Shown: in pieces, positions 51,262 to 60,180 of the stretch | Numbering within the stretch: the first letter of the stretch is position 1 | Layout: each line of letters begins with the position of its first letter | Source: Serratia proteamaculans | Lineage (GTDB): Bacteria; Pseudomonadota; Gammaproteobacteria; Enterobacterales; Enterobacteriaceae | Direction: 5' to 3' | Assembly: GCF_008830365.1 (NCBI RefSeq) | Contig: NZ_WBKI01000001.1 | Span: 1,116,001-1,180,000, forward strand | DNA length: 64,000 bases | Program-made: the position numbers and the translations under genes | Notes under the pieces: generated by a model | The model's database searches: none | Seen by the model: the letters and a program-made list of their open reading frames with translations, nothing else | What the model was told of the DNA's origin: nothing

Positions 51262-51720
51262 ATGTCGCTGACCGATAGCGTATTACTGATTTTCACCGCG
51301 CTGATGCTGGTGTATGCGATTTACGACGAGTTCGGTATGGACCTGCTGAAAGGCAAAACCTTGCTCAAGGTGCAGTTAAAACGCCGTAATCGGATTGATG
51401 GCCTGATTTTTATCGGCCTGATCGCCATTCTGCTCTATCGAAATGTCACCACTCAGGGTGCGTTAATAACCACCTATCTGCTTATTTCTTTAGCACTGAT
51501 CGCCATTTATATTTCTTATATCCGCTGGCCCAAGATGTTGTTTAAAGCCCAGGGTTTCTTTTATGCCAATGCCTTTATTGAATATAACCGGATTAAAGCC
51601 ATGAATTTATCCGAGGATGGCATCCTGGTGATAGATCTGGAGCAGCGTCGCTTGCTGATTCAGGTTACTCAATTAGACGATCTGGAAAAAATTTATCACT
51701 TTTTTGTAGAAAATCAGTGA
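51262..51720 (+). CDS. yobD: DUF986 inner membrane protein YobD
   Basis: 152 residues similar to E. coli Yob[33 protein letters not shown], then membrane segments near residues 50-65 and 70-90, then a soluble C-terminus with [23 protein letters not shown]. Function unknown. ATG with GGAG seven bases upstream, immediately after a terminator, so it may be expressed by readthrough from manXYZ or a weak promoter. Confidence 0.92.
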   Translation: MSLTDSVLLIFTALMLVYAIYDEFGMDLLKGKTLLKVQLKRRNRIDGLIFIGLIAILLYRNVTTQGALITTYLLISLALIAIYISYIRWPKMLFKAQGFFYANAFIEYNRIKAMNLSEDGILVIDLEQRRLLIQVTQLDDLEKIYHFFVENQ

Positions 51721-51865
51721 GTAAGAAATAGCCTCATATCTCCCATCGCCTCGCCCTGCGCTGCATGTGGATAATTACTCGCCAGCGCACGAGGCTACCT
51801 GATGATTATTTGCGCAATATTGTTGCACTCGCCTACATTATATTCCTTCTTGTACATTCCATTAA

Positions 51866-51880
51866 TGAAAATAATTATCA
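51866..51880 (+). promoter_or_regulatory. Fur-box-like site upstream of the mntP riboswitch
   Basis: TGAAAATAATTATCA differs from the 7-1-7 Fur consensus TGATAATNATTATCA at one position. It lies about 270 bases before mntP, near the start of the riboswitch leader. Iron control is predicted only. Confidence 0.6.
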
Positions 51881-51946
51881 ACCCCAAACAAATGCCCATG
51901 GGGAATAAGGGTTGTTGGTAACGGAATTAATATGGTATTGTTGCGC

Positions 51947-52133
51947 CGTCATTGGGGAGTAGCCGGTTTCTGGACAATAAAACGCCAGAAACGCCCGTAT
52001 CAACATACTCGTTTTATACATTAAAACGTGGTACGGGCAGCCAGGTAAGGTTGGCGAGACCATAGGCACGTAACTCCGTCGTATGGTTGGGGGTGGGTTA
52101 CGTGTATATGGAGCCGCCCGGCCGAGGTTACTT
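51947..52133 (+). promoter_or_regulatory. yybP-ykoY manganese riboswitch controlling mntP
   Basis: The leader carries the conserved elements of the Mn2+-sensing yybP-ykoY RNA in order: GGGGAGTAGCCGGTTTC (from 51954), CAACATACTCG (52000-52010), CAGCCAGGTAAGGTTGGCGAGACC (about 52039-52062), and GGAGCCGCCCGGCCGAGG just before the start codon. It closely resembles the E. coli mntP leader, and ends at the mntP ribosome-binding region, so it probably opens translation when manganese is high. Confidence 0.9.
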
Positions 52134-52136
52134 AAC

Positions 52137-52706
52137 ATGAACTTGTCAGCTACACTCATTCTCGCTTTTGGCATGTCTATGGATGCATTCGCCGCATCGA
52201 TCGGCAAAGGTGCCAGCCTGCATCAACCCCGTTTTCGTGAAGCGCTACGCACCGGACTCATCTTCGGGGTGGTCGAAGCCATTACGCCGATTATCGGTTG
52301 GGGCATCGGCTTGTTCGCCAGCCAATACATTATGGAATGGGATCACTGGGTCGCCTTCTCACTGCTGTTTATCCTCGGCATGCGCATGATCGTCGAAGGC
52401 GTCAGAAACCGGCCGGACGAAGTGGAAAAAGTGAAGCGTCACGGGTTCTGGCTGTTGGTCGCTACCGCCATCGCCACCAGCCTCGACGCCATGGCCATCG
52501 GTGTCGGTCTGGCCTTCCTGCAGGTGAATATCGTGCACACTGCCATGGCTATCGGCTGCGCCACCATGATTATGGCCACCCTGGGCATGATGATTGGCCG
52601 CTTTATCGGGCCATTGCTAGGCAAACGTGCGGAGATCCTCGGCGGCGTGGTGCTGATCGGTATCGGCTTCAATATCCTGCTGGAGCATTTGGGTTATCTC
52701 GCCTGA
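52137..52706 (+). CDS. mntP: Manganese efflux pump MntP
   Basis: 189 residues from the ATG at 52137; the upstream open frame is riboswitch sequence. Six membrane helices in two DUF204 repeats: [18 protein letters not shown] and [20 protein letters not shown], each with an aspartate needed for Mn export. Protects against manganese overload. Riboswitch and Fur-like site upstream; terminator downstream. Confidence 0.96.
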   Translation: MNLSATLILAFGMSMDAFAASIGKGASLHQPRFREALRTGLIFGVVEAITPIIGWGIGLFASQYIMEWDHWVAFSLLFILGMRMIVEGVRNRPDEVEKVKRHGFWLLVATAIATSLDAMAIGVGLAFLQVNIVHTAMAIGCATMIMATLGMMIGRFIGPLLGKRAEILGGVVLIGIGFNILLEHLGYLA

Positions 52707-52724
52707 TCCTGCTGAACGCAAAGA

Positions 52725-52750
52725 AAAACCTGCCAATGGCAGGTTTTTTT
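52725..52750 (+). terminator. Terminator of mntP (and probably of convergent rlmA)
   Basis: Stem AACCTGCC/GGCAGGTT with an AAT loop followed by a long T run; A run on the 5' side makes it active in both directions. Confidence 0.9.
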
Positions 52751-52772
52751 ATTTGTGGCACGTGATTCAGGC

Positions 52773-53594
52773 TTAATCAGGCTGGCGGCGGTACAGCACG
52801 ATGACAAAATCGGTTTCGCAGGCGAAGGCCTCGCAGCCAATCAGGTGCTGCTGCACCTCTGGAGAGGCCCGCCAGGCAAACGGCGTCATCTGCAGCAGGT
52901 TGGCCGCCTGCTCACCCGGTAACGTCATCGGGTAGGCTAACGACTCAACGTGTTCACAGTCAAAACCGGCGAACTGCTCATCCTGTTCGACATGCAGTTG
53001 CACCTGCTGATAGACCTGTTCTTTCAATTGGTACAGGTGACGTGGGCCGGGTGATACCGTGACCACTACACCACCGGGTTTCACCACCCGAGCCAGCTCT
53101 TCAGCTTTGCAAGGCGCATAAATACGCAGTATCGCGTCCAGAGAGCCGTCGGCAAACGGCAGGCGGTGGCTCGACGCCACACAGAATGACACTGCCGGAT
53201 AACGCTTGGCGGCGTAGCGGACAGCCACTTTGGCAACATCCAGGCCATACACCGTAATATTCCGCTGCTGCGCCAATCGGGCCGCCACCTCTGCCGTGTA
53301 GTAGCCTTCACCACAGCCAATATCCAGTAACGCCTGTGCATCGGTCGCCAACGCCTGATCCAACAGCTCAGCCACCCGCTGCTGCAAGGGCTGATAGAAA
53401 CCCGCATCCAGGAAAGCCCGCCGCGCCTGCATCATTTCCACACTATCTCCGGGCTGCTTTGAACGCTTGTGCTGTACCGGCAGCAGATTAACATAGCCTT
53501 CTTTGGCGCAGTCAAACTGATGGTTGGCGTCGCAACGCCATTGCAGATGAGATAAATGAAGCGGTTGATGACACAGAGGGCACTGATAAGACAT
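52773..53594 (-). CDS. rlmA: 23S rRNA (guanine745-N1)-methyltransferase RlmA
   Basis: 273 residues from the ATG at 53594, matching the E. coli start ([12 protein letters not shown]). A zinc-binding N-terminal module (CPLC ... C ... [14 protein letters not shown]) precedes a Rossmann methyltransferase with [11 protein letters not shown] near residue 92 and [19 protein letters not shown]. Methylates G745 in 23S rRNA. The open frame extends 20 codons upstream but without conservation. Confidence 0.95.
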   Translation of the reverse strand: MSYQCPLCHQPLHLSHLQWRCDANHQFDCAKEGYVNLLPVQHKRSKQPGDSVEMMQARRAFLDAGFYQPLQQRVAELLDQALATDAQALLDIGCGEGYYTAEVAARLAQQRNITVYGLDVAKVAVRYAAKRYPAVSFCVASSHRLPFADGSLDAILRIYAPCKAEELARVVKPGGVVVTVSPGPRHLYQLKEQVYQQVQLHVEQDEQFAGFDCEHVESLAYPMTLPGEQAANLLQMTPFAWRASPEVQQHLIGCEAFACETDFVIVLYRRQPD

Positions 53595-53738
53595 GGCTTG
53601 GATTCCAGAGAGATACGGCGCGGCTAGTCTAAAGAAGGCGCTGGTGTGATGCAAGGTACATCCCGCCAGGGCCTAGCCAAGCAGGAAAAAAACTGGCTAC
53701 ACTGACGTTAAGTTTTCTGACGCAGGCAAAAACCTTAT

Positions 53739-54455
53739 ATGACCGATTATTCCCTACTGCTCAACACCATACCGGCCATTCAGCACGGTTTCGGCAACAA
53801 AAGTGCGCTGCTGCCCGGCCACCTGCAGCCCTACCGCGCCACCCAGCCGGAGAAGAAACAGGTACATGGCACTCGTATTGTTGACGTTACGCAGACAACG
53901 CAACTGTGCGGTGAAGCCGATGGCTTCTATACCACCCAGCCCGGCATTTTGCTCAGCGTGTTAACGGCAGACTGTCTGCCGGTGATTTTCAGCCGTAACG
54001 ACGGTTCTGCCATTGCTGCCGTGCATGCCGGCTGGCGTGGCCTGCTGGATGGTATTCTGGAGCAACTGGCGGCGCGTATCAGCAGTGATGACTCAACGGC
54101 AAATTGGGTGGCTTCCATTGGCCCTGCGGCCGGCCCCTGCTGTTACGAGGTCAACGAGGAACTGGTCGCAAGGTTCAAGCAACAGTTACCCCTGCCCGCG
54201 GCCTTAATCAGCCCCCATTATCGCCACCTGGATCTGGCCGCCATCGCCGAATCCAAACTCCGCGAACTGGGGTTTGCCGCCGTTGACCATGCCGGAAGCT
54301 GCACCATCTGCACCCCCAATACTGACCCGCGCCAGCCACAGCGTTTTAAATACACCAGCTACCGTCGCAACAGTCACCGGCGCGAGCAAGACCCTACGCA
54401 TCCGGGTATTACTGGGCGAAATCAGTACGCGGGGATTATTATTACCGGTAGATAA
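53739..54455 (+). CDS. Laccase-domain (YfiH/PgeF family) protein
   Basis: 238 residues. The family metal-site motifs are complete: KQVHGTRI, LTADCLPVIF, VHAGWRGLLDGI and GPAAGPCCYEV, followed by CTIC and KYTSYRRNSH. Members include the peptidoglycan editing factor PgeF and purine-nucleoside-cleaving enzymes. The canonical pgeF lies next to rluD in enterobacteria, so this may be a second copy. It is divergent from rlmA and convergent with cspC, a position with no counterpart in E. coli. The ribosome site is weak. Confidence 0.85.
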   Translation: MTDYSLLLNTIPAIQHGFGNKSALLPGHLQPYRATQPEKKQVHGTRIVDVTQTTQLCGEADGFYTTQPGILLSVLTADCLPVIFSRNDGSAIAAVHAGWRGLLDGILEQLAARISSDDSTANWVASIGPAAGPCCYEVNEELVARFKQQLPLPAALISPHYRHLDLAAIAESKLRELGFAAVDHAGSCTICTPNTDPRQPQRFKYTSYRRNSHRREQDPTHPGITGRNQYAGIIITGR

Positions 54456-54463
54456 CAGAAACG

Positions 54464-54492
54464 AAAAAACCCGCACTAAGGCGGGTTTTTTG
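54464..54492. terminator. Bidirectional terminator between the laccase-domain gene and cspC
   Basis: Stem AAAACCCGC/GCGGGTTTT with T runs on both strands, between convergent genes. Confidence 0.9.
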
Positions 54493-54507
54493 TACAGCTG
54501 ACGCTGA

Positions 54508-54717
54508 TTAGATTGCAGTAACGTTTACTGCAGATGGGCCTTTCTGGCCATCTTGGATTTCGAACTCAACGTTCTGGCCTTCAGCCAGGGTTTTGAAGCC
54601 GTTACCCTGGATTGCAGAGAAGTGTACGAACACGTCTTTGCTGCCGTCAGCTGGAGTGATGAAACCGAAACCTTTAGATTCGTTGAACCACTTAACTTGA
54701 CCTTTAATCTTTGCCAT
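54508..54717 (-). CDS. cspC: Cold-shock-like protein CspC
   Basis: 69 residues, almost identical to E. coli CspC ([20 protein letters not shown], with [13 protein letters not shown] at the end rather than the CspE tail). RNA-binding cold-shock domain with RNP1 KGFGFI and RNP2 VFVHF. Acts as RNA chaperone and stabiliser of stress transcripts. Strong AAGGA site. It follows yobF by 41 bases, as in E. coli. Confidence 0.96.
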   Translation of the reverse strand: MAKIKGQVKWFNESKGFGFITPADGSKDVFVHFSAIQGNGFKTLAEGQNVEFEIQDGQKGPSAVNVTAI

Positions 54718-54758
54718 CTTGAGTATTTCCTTTGGATTGTTTAAACCGCCCGGAGGCG

Positions 54759-54875
54759 TTACATAGACAAACTAGAGTCGTTACTGCTTGAGGCACTAAG
54801 ATAAGGATCGGCAGAGAAGCGGTATTCAACGCTAACGTTTTTACTCAGAACTTCTTTACTGAAAATGCCACACAT
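54759..54875 (-). CDS. yobF: Small stress protein YobF
   Basis: 38 residues beginning [20 protein letters not shown], matching the N-terminal half of E. coli YobF (47 residues); the end [12 protein letters not shown] is shorter. It lies directly upstream of cspC as in E. coli, where the two are co-transcribed and YobF accumulates under stress. The likeness and context make a chance frame unlikely. Ribosome site is weak (GAGGT at long spacing). Confidence 0.88.
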   Translation of the reverse strand: MCGIFSKEVLSKNVSVEYRFSADPYLSASSSNDSSLSM

Positions 54876-55749
54876 ATACAGAACTGTACCTCGTTTTACC
54901 CAGATGCGTTATCACATACTCTGTATTCGATGGCAAGCCATTTTTAATCACTGGTGGAGCTGTCGCACATATTTGAAACGGTCGAGAGCAACATAAGCTT
55001 AAATAGACTAAAAGATGTTGAAGCCTTAGCTATTTTCTGCTTAACAGTGATACCTCGCCACACTCCGCACCCTGACTGAATTTTAACAATTCTTTCATCC
55101 AATTGACCAATGTATGTTGCAACATATAACCCCAGGCAGACGCTTAGAACGTTAAAAAATTTGAATCTTTATGGAATTTCTTATACAACTTTTGAATATC
55201 GATGAACGGGCACATTTGATATCGGATGATCCGACCATCGGGTTGCCGTCTGGATGGCCCGACGCTGGCACCGCCTTTCGTCCGCGACTTCCCTGCCCCC
55301 GGCAACGAAATAATACCTAGGCTCATTATTGCTCTCAATCAGAGTGGCCACAATTTGTGCAACCGGGATCTCACGACAAAAATCAAATAGCGTGCCACTT
55401 TAGGGTGCATAAGCATGCAAAATCAGAATTTACGCACTCTTGTCGTGCAGCAGCAGTGAAATACATTACTTATTACGGGGGTTAAATAACGGCAATAACC
55501 TTGAAGAGTGTGGGAATCTATAGCGAAATTAAATCTTAAAAACCGCGCAGGTATTTACTCGGTCAATAAGAATGTCTAACGAGCGTATTTATTTTCTCTT
55601 TTTCTACACGTGGTATCTATTCAGGCCAACGCGTAACCTCAGGCATGGGATAACCGGCCCCGCACTACGGAATGGCCACAGCCCGCATCGGAGCTGGCCT
55701 GCAGGCGGTGGCAACCTTCGCGCCCGTCCTACAGGCCCAGAGTTAACGC
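54876..55749. other. Gap between yobF and the metallo-hydrolase gene
   Basis: About 870 bases without a convincing gene. A 60-codon minus-strand frame (55144-55326) has GAGAG before its ATG but no family likeness. The left part carries the yobF-cspC promoter and leader. The 55640-55745 part is GC-rich with several overlapping short inverted repeats (around GGCCTGCAGGC). Nothing further is recognised. Confidence 0.4.
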
Positions 55750-56748
55750 TTAAGAGTTAGCCTCAAGCGCGATACGCTCACCAATTTTGATTGGCCGAAA
55801 CCGGTGCTGCTCTATTCCCGCTGCACTCAGAGCAAGATTTAATTGCTGTGGCGGTTCATCCAACGACTCGTCGGCCAACTCAAAAACCCCCCAATGGATC
55901 GGAATCACCCGCGGCGCATTTAATTGTTGATAAAGCGTCACCGACTGCTGCGGATCCATATGTTGTTCCTGCATGAACCAGCGTGGAGCATAAGCACCAA
56001 TCGGCAACGCCGCCACGTCAAACGGCCCTAAACGGGTACCAATGTCTGCCAGACTATCCGAATAGCCGCTGTCTCCGGAAAAATAGAAGCGTAGCGCCGG
56101 ATGATGGATCACCCAACCGCACCAGAGAGAGCGATTGCGGTCCCACAGGGTGCGCATGCTCCAGTGACGCGCCGGCGTACAATGAAACGTCAAATCCCCC
56201 AACTGCAGGCTATCCCACCAGTCCAGCTCTTCTACCCGCTGCAGGCGGTAACGTCGGAACCAGTTCTTCAGCCCCAGCGGCACAATAAAGGTCGCCTGCG
56301 GGAATCGCCGCGCCAGTTGCCGAACGGTGCGTCGATCGAGATGGTCATAATGATTATGTGAAATTAATACTACGTCCACCGTCGGCAACTGTTGAACCGT
56401 CAACGGCGGCGGTGTCTTACGCTTCGGACCATAAAAACTGAACGGCGATGCACGCTCCGACAGTACCGGATCGATCAGAATATAACGACCATCGAGACGC
56501 AGCAGCATCGAGGCATGCCCCAGCCACCAGATACTGTTATCGCTGCCGCTAAGATCGGCATGTTGCCACCAGCGCTGGGTAAACTGCGGATAGCCAATCT
56601 GCGGCGGTTTGGGCAACCCTTGCTGTTTACGCTCATCCTGCCAGCGCTTTAAATCCCCCGCCTGACGTTGCGAAGGCTCCGGATTGCGAAACCCCTGCGG
56701 GGTATGGTGCGCTTTGCGGGCATCATAGTAACGATTGGTTATCTTCAA
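55750..56748 (-). CDS. MBL-fold metallo-hydrolase of the NAPE-PLD/UlaG type
   Basis: 332 residues from a TTG at 56748 with GGGAGAG just before it; in-frame ATG (56799) and GTG (56820) starts are possible but lack ribosome sites. Metallo-beta-lactamase fold: WWLGHASMLLRLDG, then the zinc motif ISHNHYDHLDRRTV (HxHxDH-like NHYDH), RHWSMR, FSGDSGYSD and the late histidine IPIHWGVF. This set is typical of the subgroup related to N-acylphosphatidylethanolamine phospholipase D and lactonase UlaG. Substrate unknown. Part of the segment inserted between yobF and yebO relative to E. coli. Confidence 0.82.
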   Translation of the reverse strand: MKITNRYYDARKAHHTPQGFRNPEPSQRQAGDLKRWQDERKQQGLPKPPQIGYPQFTQRWWQHADLSGSDNSIWWLGHASMLLRLDGRYILIDPVLSERASPFSFYGPKRKTPPPLTVQQLPTVDVVLISHNHYDHLDRRTVRQLARRFPQATFIVPLGLKNWFRRYRLQRVEELDWWDSLQLGDLTFHCTPARHWSMRTLWDRNRSLWCGWVIHHPALRFYFSGDSGYSDSLADIGTRLGPFDVAALPIGAYAPRWFMQEQHMDPQQSVTLYQQLNAPRVIPIHWGVFELADESLDEPPQQLNLALSAAGIEQHRFRPIKIGERIALEANS

Positions 56749-56969
56749 GTTGCTCTCCCGACCATTGCGGACACCCTGCACGGGTAGGTTCGTCAGCATA
56801 CCAAGATACGCGATCCGCACGCTTTGTGAACCGTGCTCACCTCAGGGGGACCTTTTCGGGTATTGTGTTGTCACAGTCCCTGTAAGAATGCCAGGGCCGA
56901 CTAGAGCCTGTTAAGCATCTCTTAAGATCCTTGTGATTTACTTATAGGACATTCAGAAAAGGAGAAGTT

Positions 56970-57260
56970 ATGAGCCGTTCTACATCACGCAAATCACGTG
57001 TTCGATTGGGCCGTATCCGTAGCGCGATGCTGGCACAAATGCAGTATTGGAAAATGTATGCCGCGATGAAACTGCGCCGGGTGCGCGTACCGACACCACT
57101 GGTACTGCTGTTTGGCGCGCTGGTGAGTTTCTTCATGCTGGGCGTGTTGATGCTAAGCGTGGTCGCTATCGATGTCATCACCACCCTGTTCCTGCTGTGC
57201 AGGAAGCTGTTGGGATTGGGCCGCGCCACCCCAGGCAATGCCTTTATGCCTCGCAGCTAA
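56970..57260 (+). CDS. Small basic membrane protein of unknown function
   Basis: 96 residues with an excellent AGGAGAAGTT site. The first 40 residues are very basic (SRSTSRKSRVRLGRIRSAM...MKLRRVRVP), then one or two hydrophobic segments (TPLVLLFGALVSFFMLGVLMLSVVAIDVITTLFLLC, about 43-78), then a short polar tail. No family is recognised. The basic N-terminus suggests contact with nucleic acid or lipid headgroups, which is only inference. It lies between the metallo-hydrolase (divergent) and pheP (convergent). Confidence 0.75.
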   Translation: MSRSTSRKSRVRLGRIRSAMLAQMQYWKMYAAMKLRRVRVPTPLVLLFGALVSFFMLGVLMLSVVAIDVITTLFLLCRKLLGLGRATPGNAFMPRS

Positions 57261-57270
57261 AGGATGAACC

Positions 57271-57291
57271 GGAGGCGCAGACAGCGCCTCC
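57271..57291. terminator. Hairpin between the small membrane protein gene and pheP
   Basis: Perfect stem GGAGGCGC/GCGCCTCC with an AGACA loop between convergent stops. T runs are poor on both sides. Confidence 0.5.
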
Positions 57292-57299
57292 GTTATAGA

Positions 57300-58667
57300 T
57301 TACCGCCGAACTTTAGCGCCTTTGCGGCGCGTCAGCATAAAGCCTGTCCACAACAGCAAGATCCACACCGGCATCAGCAATACCGAGATACGGATCCCCT
57401 CGCTGAAATACATGATCACCAAAATCAGGCTGAGGAACACCAGGCACAGGTAGTTGCCAAACGGGTACCACAACGCCTTGAAGATTGGGATCACGCCCTG
57501 ACGGTTTTTCGCTGCGCGGAACCGCAGATGCGCCAGACAAATCATCACCCAGTTAATCACCAGGGTAGAGACCACCAACGCCATCAGCAACTCAAAGGCC
57601 TTCCCCGGCATCACATAGTTGATCAGCACGCCGACCGAGGTTACCAGCGCCGACAGCGCGATCGACAATACCGGGACACCACGCTTGTTCACCCGAGTCA
57701 ACGCCTTCGGCGCATTCCCCTGCGTCGCCAGCCCGAACAGCATACGGCTGTTGGCATAGACCCCACTGTTGTAGACCGAAAGCGCCGCAGTGAGCACCAC
57801 CACATTGAGCAGGGTTGCCACCAGATTGCTGTTCAGCGCATGGAAAATCATCACGAACGGGCTGCCACCCTCGACCACTTTGTCCCACGGATAGAGCGAA
57901 AGCAGTACCGTCAGCGAGCCGATGTAAAAAATCAGAATGCGGTACACCACCTGGTTGGTGGCCTTGGGGATACTACGGCGTGGATCGGCCGCTTCAGCGG
58001 CCGTAATGCCCACCATCTCCAGCCCACCGAATGAGAACATGATCACCGCCATCGCCATCACCAGCCCTTCAATGCCGTGTGGCATAAAGCCGCCCTGCTC
58101 CCACAGGTTGCCGATACTGGCTTGCGGACCGCCGTTGCCGCTGGCCAATAGCCAGGCACCGAAGACGATCATGCCGACAATCGCTACCACCTTGATGATG
58201 GCAAACCAGAACTCGGTTTCGCCGTACAGCCGCACGTTAACCAGGTTGATCATATTGATCAGAACAAAGAATACCGCGGCGGAAACCCAGGTAGGGATGT
58301 CCGGCCACCAATACTGAATATAAATACCGACCGCAGTCAATTCAGCCATGCCGACCAAAATGAACATCGCCCAGTAGTTCCAGCCGGAAAGAAAACCGGC
58401 GAAATCACCCCAGTATTTATAGGCGAAGTGGCTAAACGACCCGGCGACCGGCTCTTCAACCACCATCTCCCCCAACTGACGCATGATCAGAAAAGCGATA
58501 AAACCGCCAATGGCATAACCCAGCAGCACCGAGGGGCCGGCCATTTTAATGGTCTGCGCAATGCCGAGAAACAGGCCGGTACCGATGGCGCCGCCCAGGG
58601 CGATGAGTTGTATGTGTCTGTTTTTTAAACCGCGTTTTAGCGGGGTATCCTGCTGCTGACCGCCCAT
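57300..58667 (-). CDS. pheP: Aromatic amino acid permease of the PheP/AroP type
   Basis: 455 residues from the ATG with GAGG five bases upstream; the frame runs 65 codons further without homology. Twelve helices of the APC superfamily. RGLKNRHIQLIALGGAIGTGLFLG opens the protein. Details such as AMFILVGMAELTAVGIYIQYW, NLVNVRLYGETEFWFAIIKV, SPFVMIFHALNSNLV and YNSGVYANSRMLFGL match E. coli PheP better than AroP. So phenylalanine is the likely main substrate; the paralogue choice is by memory of both sequences. No TyrR box was found upstream. Confidence 0.82.
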   Translation of the reverse strand: MGGQQQDTPLKRGLKNRHIQLIALGGAIGTGLFLGIAQTIKMAGPSVLLGYAIGGFIAFLIMRQLGEMVVEEPVAGSFSHFAYKYWGDFAGFLSGWNYWAMFILVGMAELTAVGIYIQYWWPDIPTWVSAAVFFVLINMINLVNVRLYGETEFWFAIIKVVAIVGMIVFGAWLLASGNGGPQASIGNLWEQGGFMPHGIEGLVMAMAVIMFSFGGLEMVGITAAEAADPRRSIPKATNQVVYRILIFYIGSLTVLLSLYPWDKVVEGGSPFVMIFHALNSNLVATLLNVVVLTAALSVYNSGVYANSRMLFGLATQGNAPKALTRVNKRGVPVLSIALSALVTSVGVLINYVMPGKAFELLMALVVSTLVINWVMICLAHLRFRAAKNRQGVIPIFKALWYPFGNYLCLVFLSLILVIMYFSEGIRISVLLMPVWILLLWTGFMLTRRKGAKVRR

Positions 58668-58843
58668 CTTATCCTCATATGGCGTGGGATCCTGCCGCTT
58701 TTGCGCAAGATTTCGCCAATCAATAAATGTATCTGCGGGCGGCTTTTTAACACTTAACCCCGTGAGCATCAAGGAGTAGCGCCCCGGCAACGATGGCCAG
58801 GGCGCTATTTTATACTGGGAATAACCGTAGAAGGGATGAGTTT

Positions 58844-59080
58844 TTAACCGGACAGGCCGCACAATTTGGTCAGATTGCGCGCGCCAATCATCAGCGTTGC
58901 GACGTAGGACTGGCGGCGTGTTACCACCTCTACCGCCACGCGATCGTTTTGATATTTTATCAGATAGGTTGACGGCCAGCCCTGTCGACGCTGACCAAAG
59001 CTTTCGGCGTGACGATCGATTGCCGCATGGGCAACCACCAGATGAGACAAGTTTTTATCACCTTTAATAATGCGCTTCAT
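58844..59080 (-). CDS. Small hypothetical protein, possibly DUF4060
   Basis: 78 residues from the ATG with CGGAG seven bases upstream. Starts MKRIIKGDKNLSHLVVAHAAI and has WPSTYLIKYQNDRVAVEVV in the middle. The layout is reminiscent of DUF4060, a family common on enterobacterial prophages, but this is a tentative likeness. It follows the DUF2591-like gene by 67 bases on the same strand. A hairpin AGCGCCC/GGGCGCT (58778-58806) lies between it and pheP. Confidence 0.6.
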   Translation of the reverse strand: MKRIIKGDKNLSHLVVAHAAIDRHAESFGQRRQGWPSTYLIKYQNDRVAVEVVTRRQSYVATLMIGARNLTKLCGLSG

Positions 59081-59147
59081 AAACAGGCTCCGCCAGAGAC
59101 AAGTTCTGTTGTCATAAAAAGGGAAAGTCATCAGTAATTCTGGTGTT

Positions 59148-59462
59148 TTAACGGACCATTTCGTTAGTTTGCTGGCTCAGCAGGAAACAGATCATCGCTG
59201 CACGCAGTGGGCTGCTGCAGTCCGCCTGCCACTCGCCTAGCTGAGTGCTCATGCGCGCTTGCCACTGCGTACTGTCGCTTTGAGCATCGGCATTCAGACT
59301 GATTTTATTGGCGCAGATAATCGGCCAGGCATCGGAGGGATTCTTGCAATAATCTTTACCTTTCACACCGCCGTAAGGATACCATTTATCCGGATTTTCT
59401 CCGGTGATCAACGCAATGCTGCGGTTCACCTCGGCGTCGCTTTCTTCATACCATTTAATCAT
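59148..59462 (-). CDS. Phage-type DUF2591/NinX-like protein
   Basis: 104 residues. The pattern DYCKNPSDAWPIICANKISL in the middle and SSPLRAAMICFLLSQ at the end is characteristic of the DUF2591 proteins found on lambdoid and Serratia/Salmonella phages. Function unknown. ATG start, with GGA ten bases upstream. No integrase, attachment site or other phage genes lie nearby, so it appears as an isolated phage-derived or domesticated gene between pheP and yebO. Confidence 0.72.
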   Translation of the reverse strand: MIKWYEESDAEVNRSIALITGENPDKWYPYGGVKGKDYCKNPSDAWPIICANKISLNADAQSDSTQWQARMSTQLGEWQADCSSPLRAAMICFLLSQQTNEMVR

Positions 59463-59607
59463 CGGCTTTATCCATCTTTCGTAGAGTTGGCGCTACATTA
59501 CGATGCTAATACGACAGATTTATGACAATGGGATGGGTTTTTATATTATCTACACTAATGTTTTTCGGCGCGATGCGGGTGGCAACGCCACCCGACAGGC
59601 ATCTTGA

Positions 59608-59880
59608 TTAACGCTCGGGGATAAAACCTTTGAAATCCAGCGTCGGGCTGAGATCGTCATCGTCCGTCACGCTATCGCCGCGCGCGCTATGCGCCAGGCT
59701 TTTCAATAATGCAGTTTGCTGACGTTGCTGCTCGGCAATTTCCTGCAGCAGGCGGATCTGCTCATTGGCACGCACACTAGCGCGATTCACCAGGAACCAG
59801 ATCCACAATCCCACCAGCAGTGCCAGTACGGCGACAACCAGCGACACCAGGCTATTCGGACCAAAACCTAAATCGTACAT
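59608..59880 (-). CDS. yebO: Small membrane protein YebO
   Basis: 90 residues from the ATG with AGGG six bases upstream; a TTG two codons earlier is less likely. One N-terminal membrane helix (SLVVAVLALLVGLWIWFLV), then NRASVRANEQIRLLQEIAEQQRQQTALL, a short helical stretch shared with E. coli YebO, and an acidic tail ending DFKGFIPER. Function unknown. It follows mgrB by about 100 bases as in E. coli. A CGGGTGGC/GCCACCCG hairpin lies beyond its stop. Confidence 0.9.
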   Translation of the reverse strand: MYDLGFGPNSLVSLVVAVLALLVGLWIWFLVNRASVRANEQIRLLQEIAEQQRQQTALLKSLAHSARGDSVTDDDDLSPTLDFKGFIPER

Positions 59881-59979
59881 GGACAACCCTATCTACTGCT
59901 AAAAACAGGCGGACATCTTAGCACTCCGGGCCCCGGCACGAACATCTTGATAGAAAATTGTTACGCACTGCCTCGCATC

Positions 59980-60138
59980 TCACCAGGGAATCAAGCGGGT
60001 AACGGAACAAACTCCCAACGCGAATGTGCCCCCCTCATCGCAATAGCTATCCAGCGCCAGCAGATAAAAGAACAGGCAGGCAGCGAGGAACGCCATTATC
60101 ACGAGGATTTTTTTCCGTAACAAATTTAGCAGCCTCAT
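59980..60138 (-). CDS. mgrB: PhoQ feedback inhibitor MgrB
   Basis: 52 residues: a short basic N-terminus, one membrane helix (ILVIMAFLAACLFFYLLAL) and a small periplasmic domain. Three cysteines (21, 33, 44) have exactly the 12/11 spacing of E. coli MgrB, and the ends GVCSVTRLIPW and SGICAINQFIPW correspond. MgrB binds the sensor kinase PhoQ and lowers its activity; its loss raises lipid A modification in Klebsiella. It lies between yebO and yobH as in E. coli, with a PhoP-box-like repeat upstream. Confidence 0.93.
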   Translation of the reverse strand: MRLLNLLRKKILVIMAFLAACLFFYLLALDSYCDEGGTFALGVCSVTRLIPW

Positions 60139-60180
60139 TGTTATCTTGATAATTTGTTGGGCATGCTATCACAGCCAACT

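Noticed and set aside
55144-55326. 60-codon minus-strand frame upstream of cspC-yobF
   Set aside because: It has GAGAG before the ATG, but no membrane segment, no family likeness and ordinary gap composition. Kept only as part of the gap description.
58844-59462. A prophage at the DUF2591/DUF4060-like genes
   Set aside because: No integrase, structural genes, or flanking repeats were seen; two isolated small genes are not a prophage.
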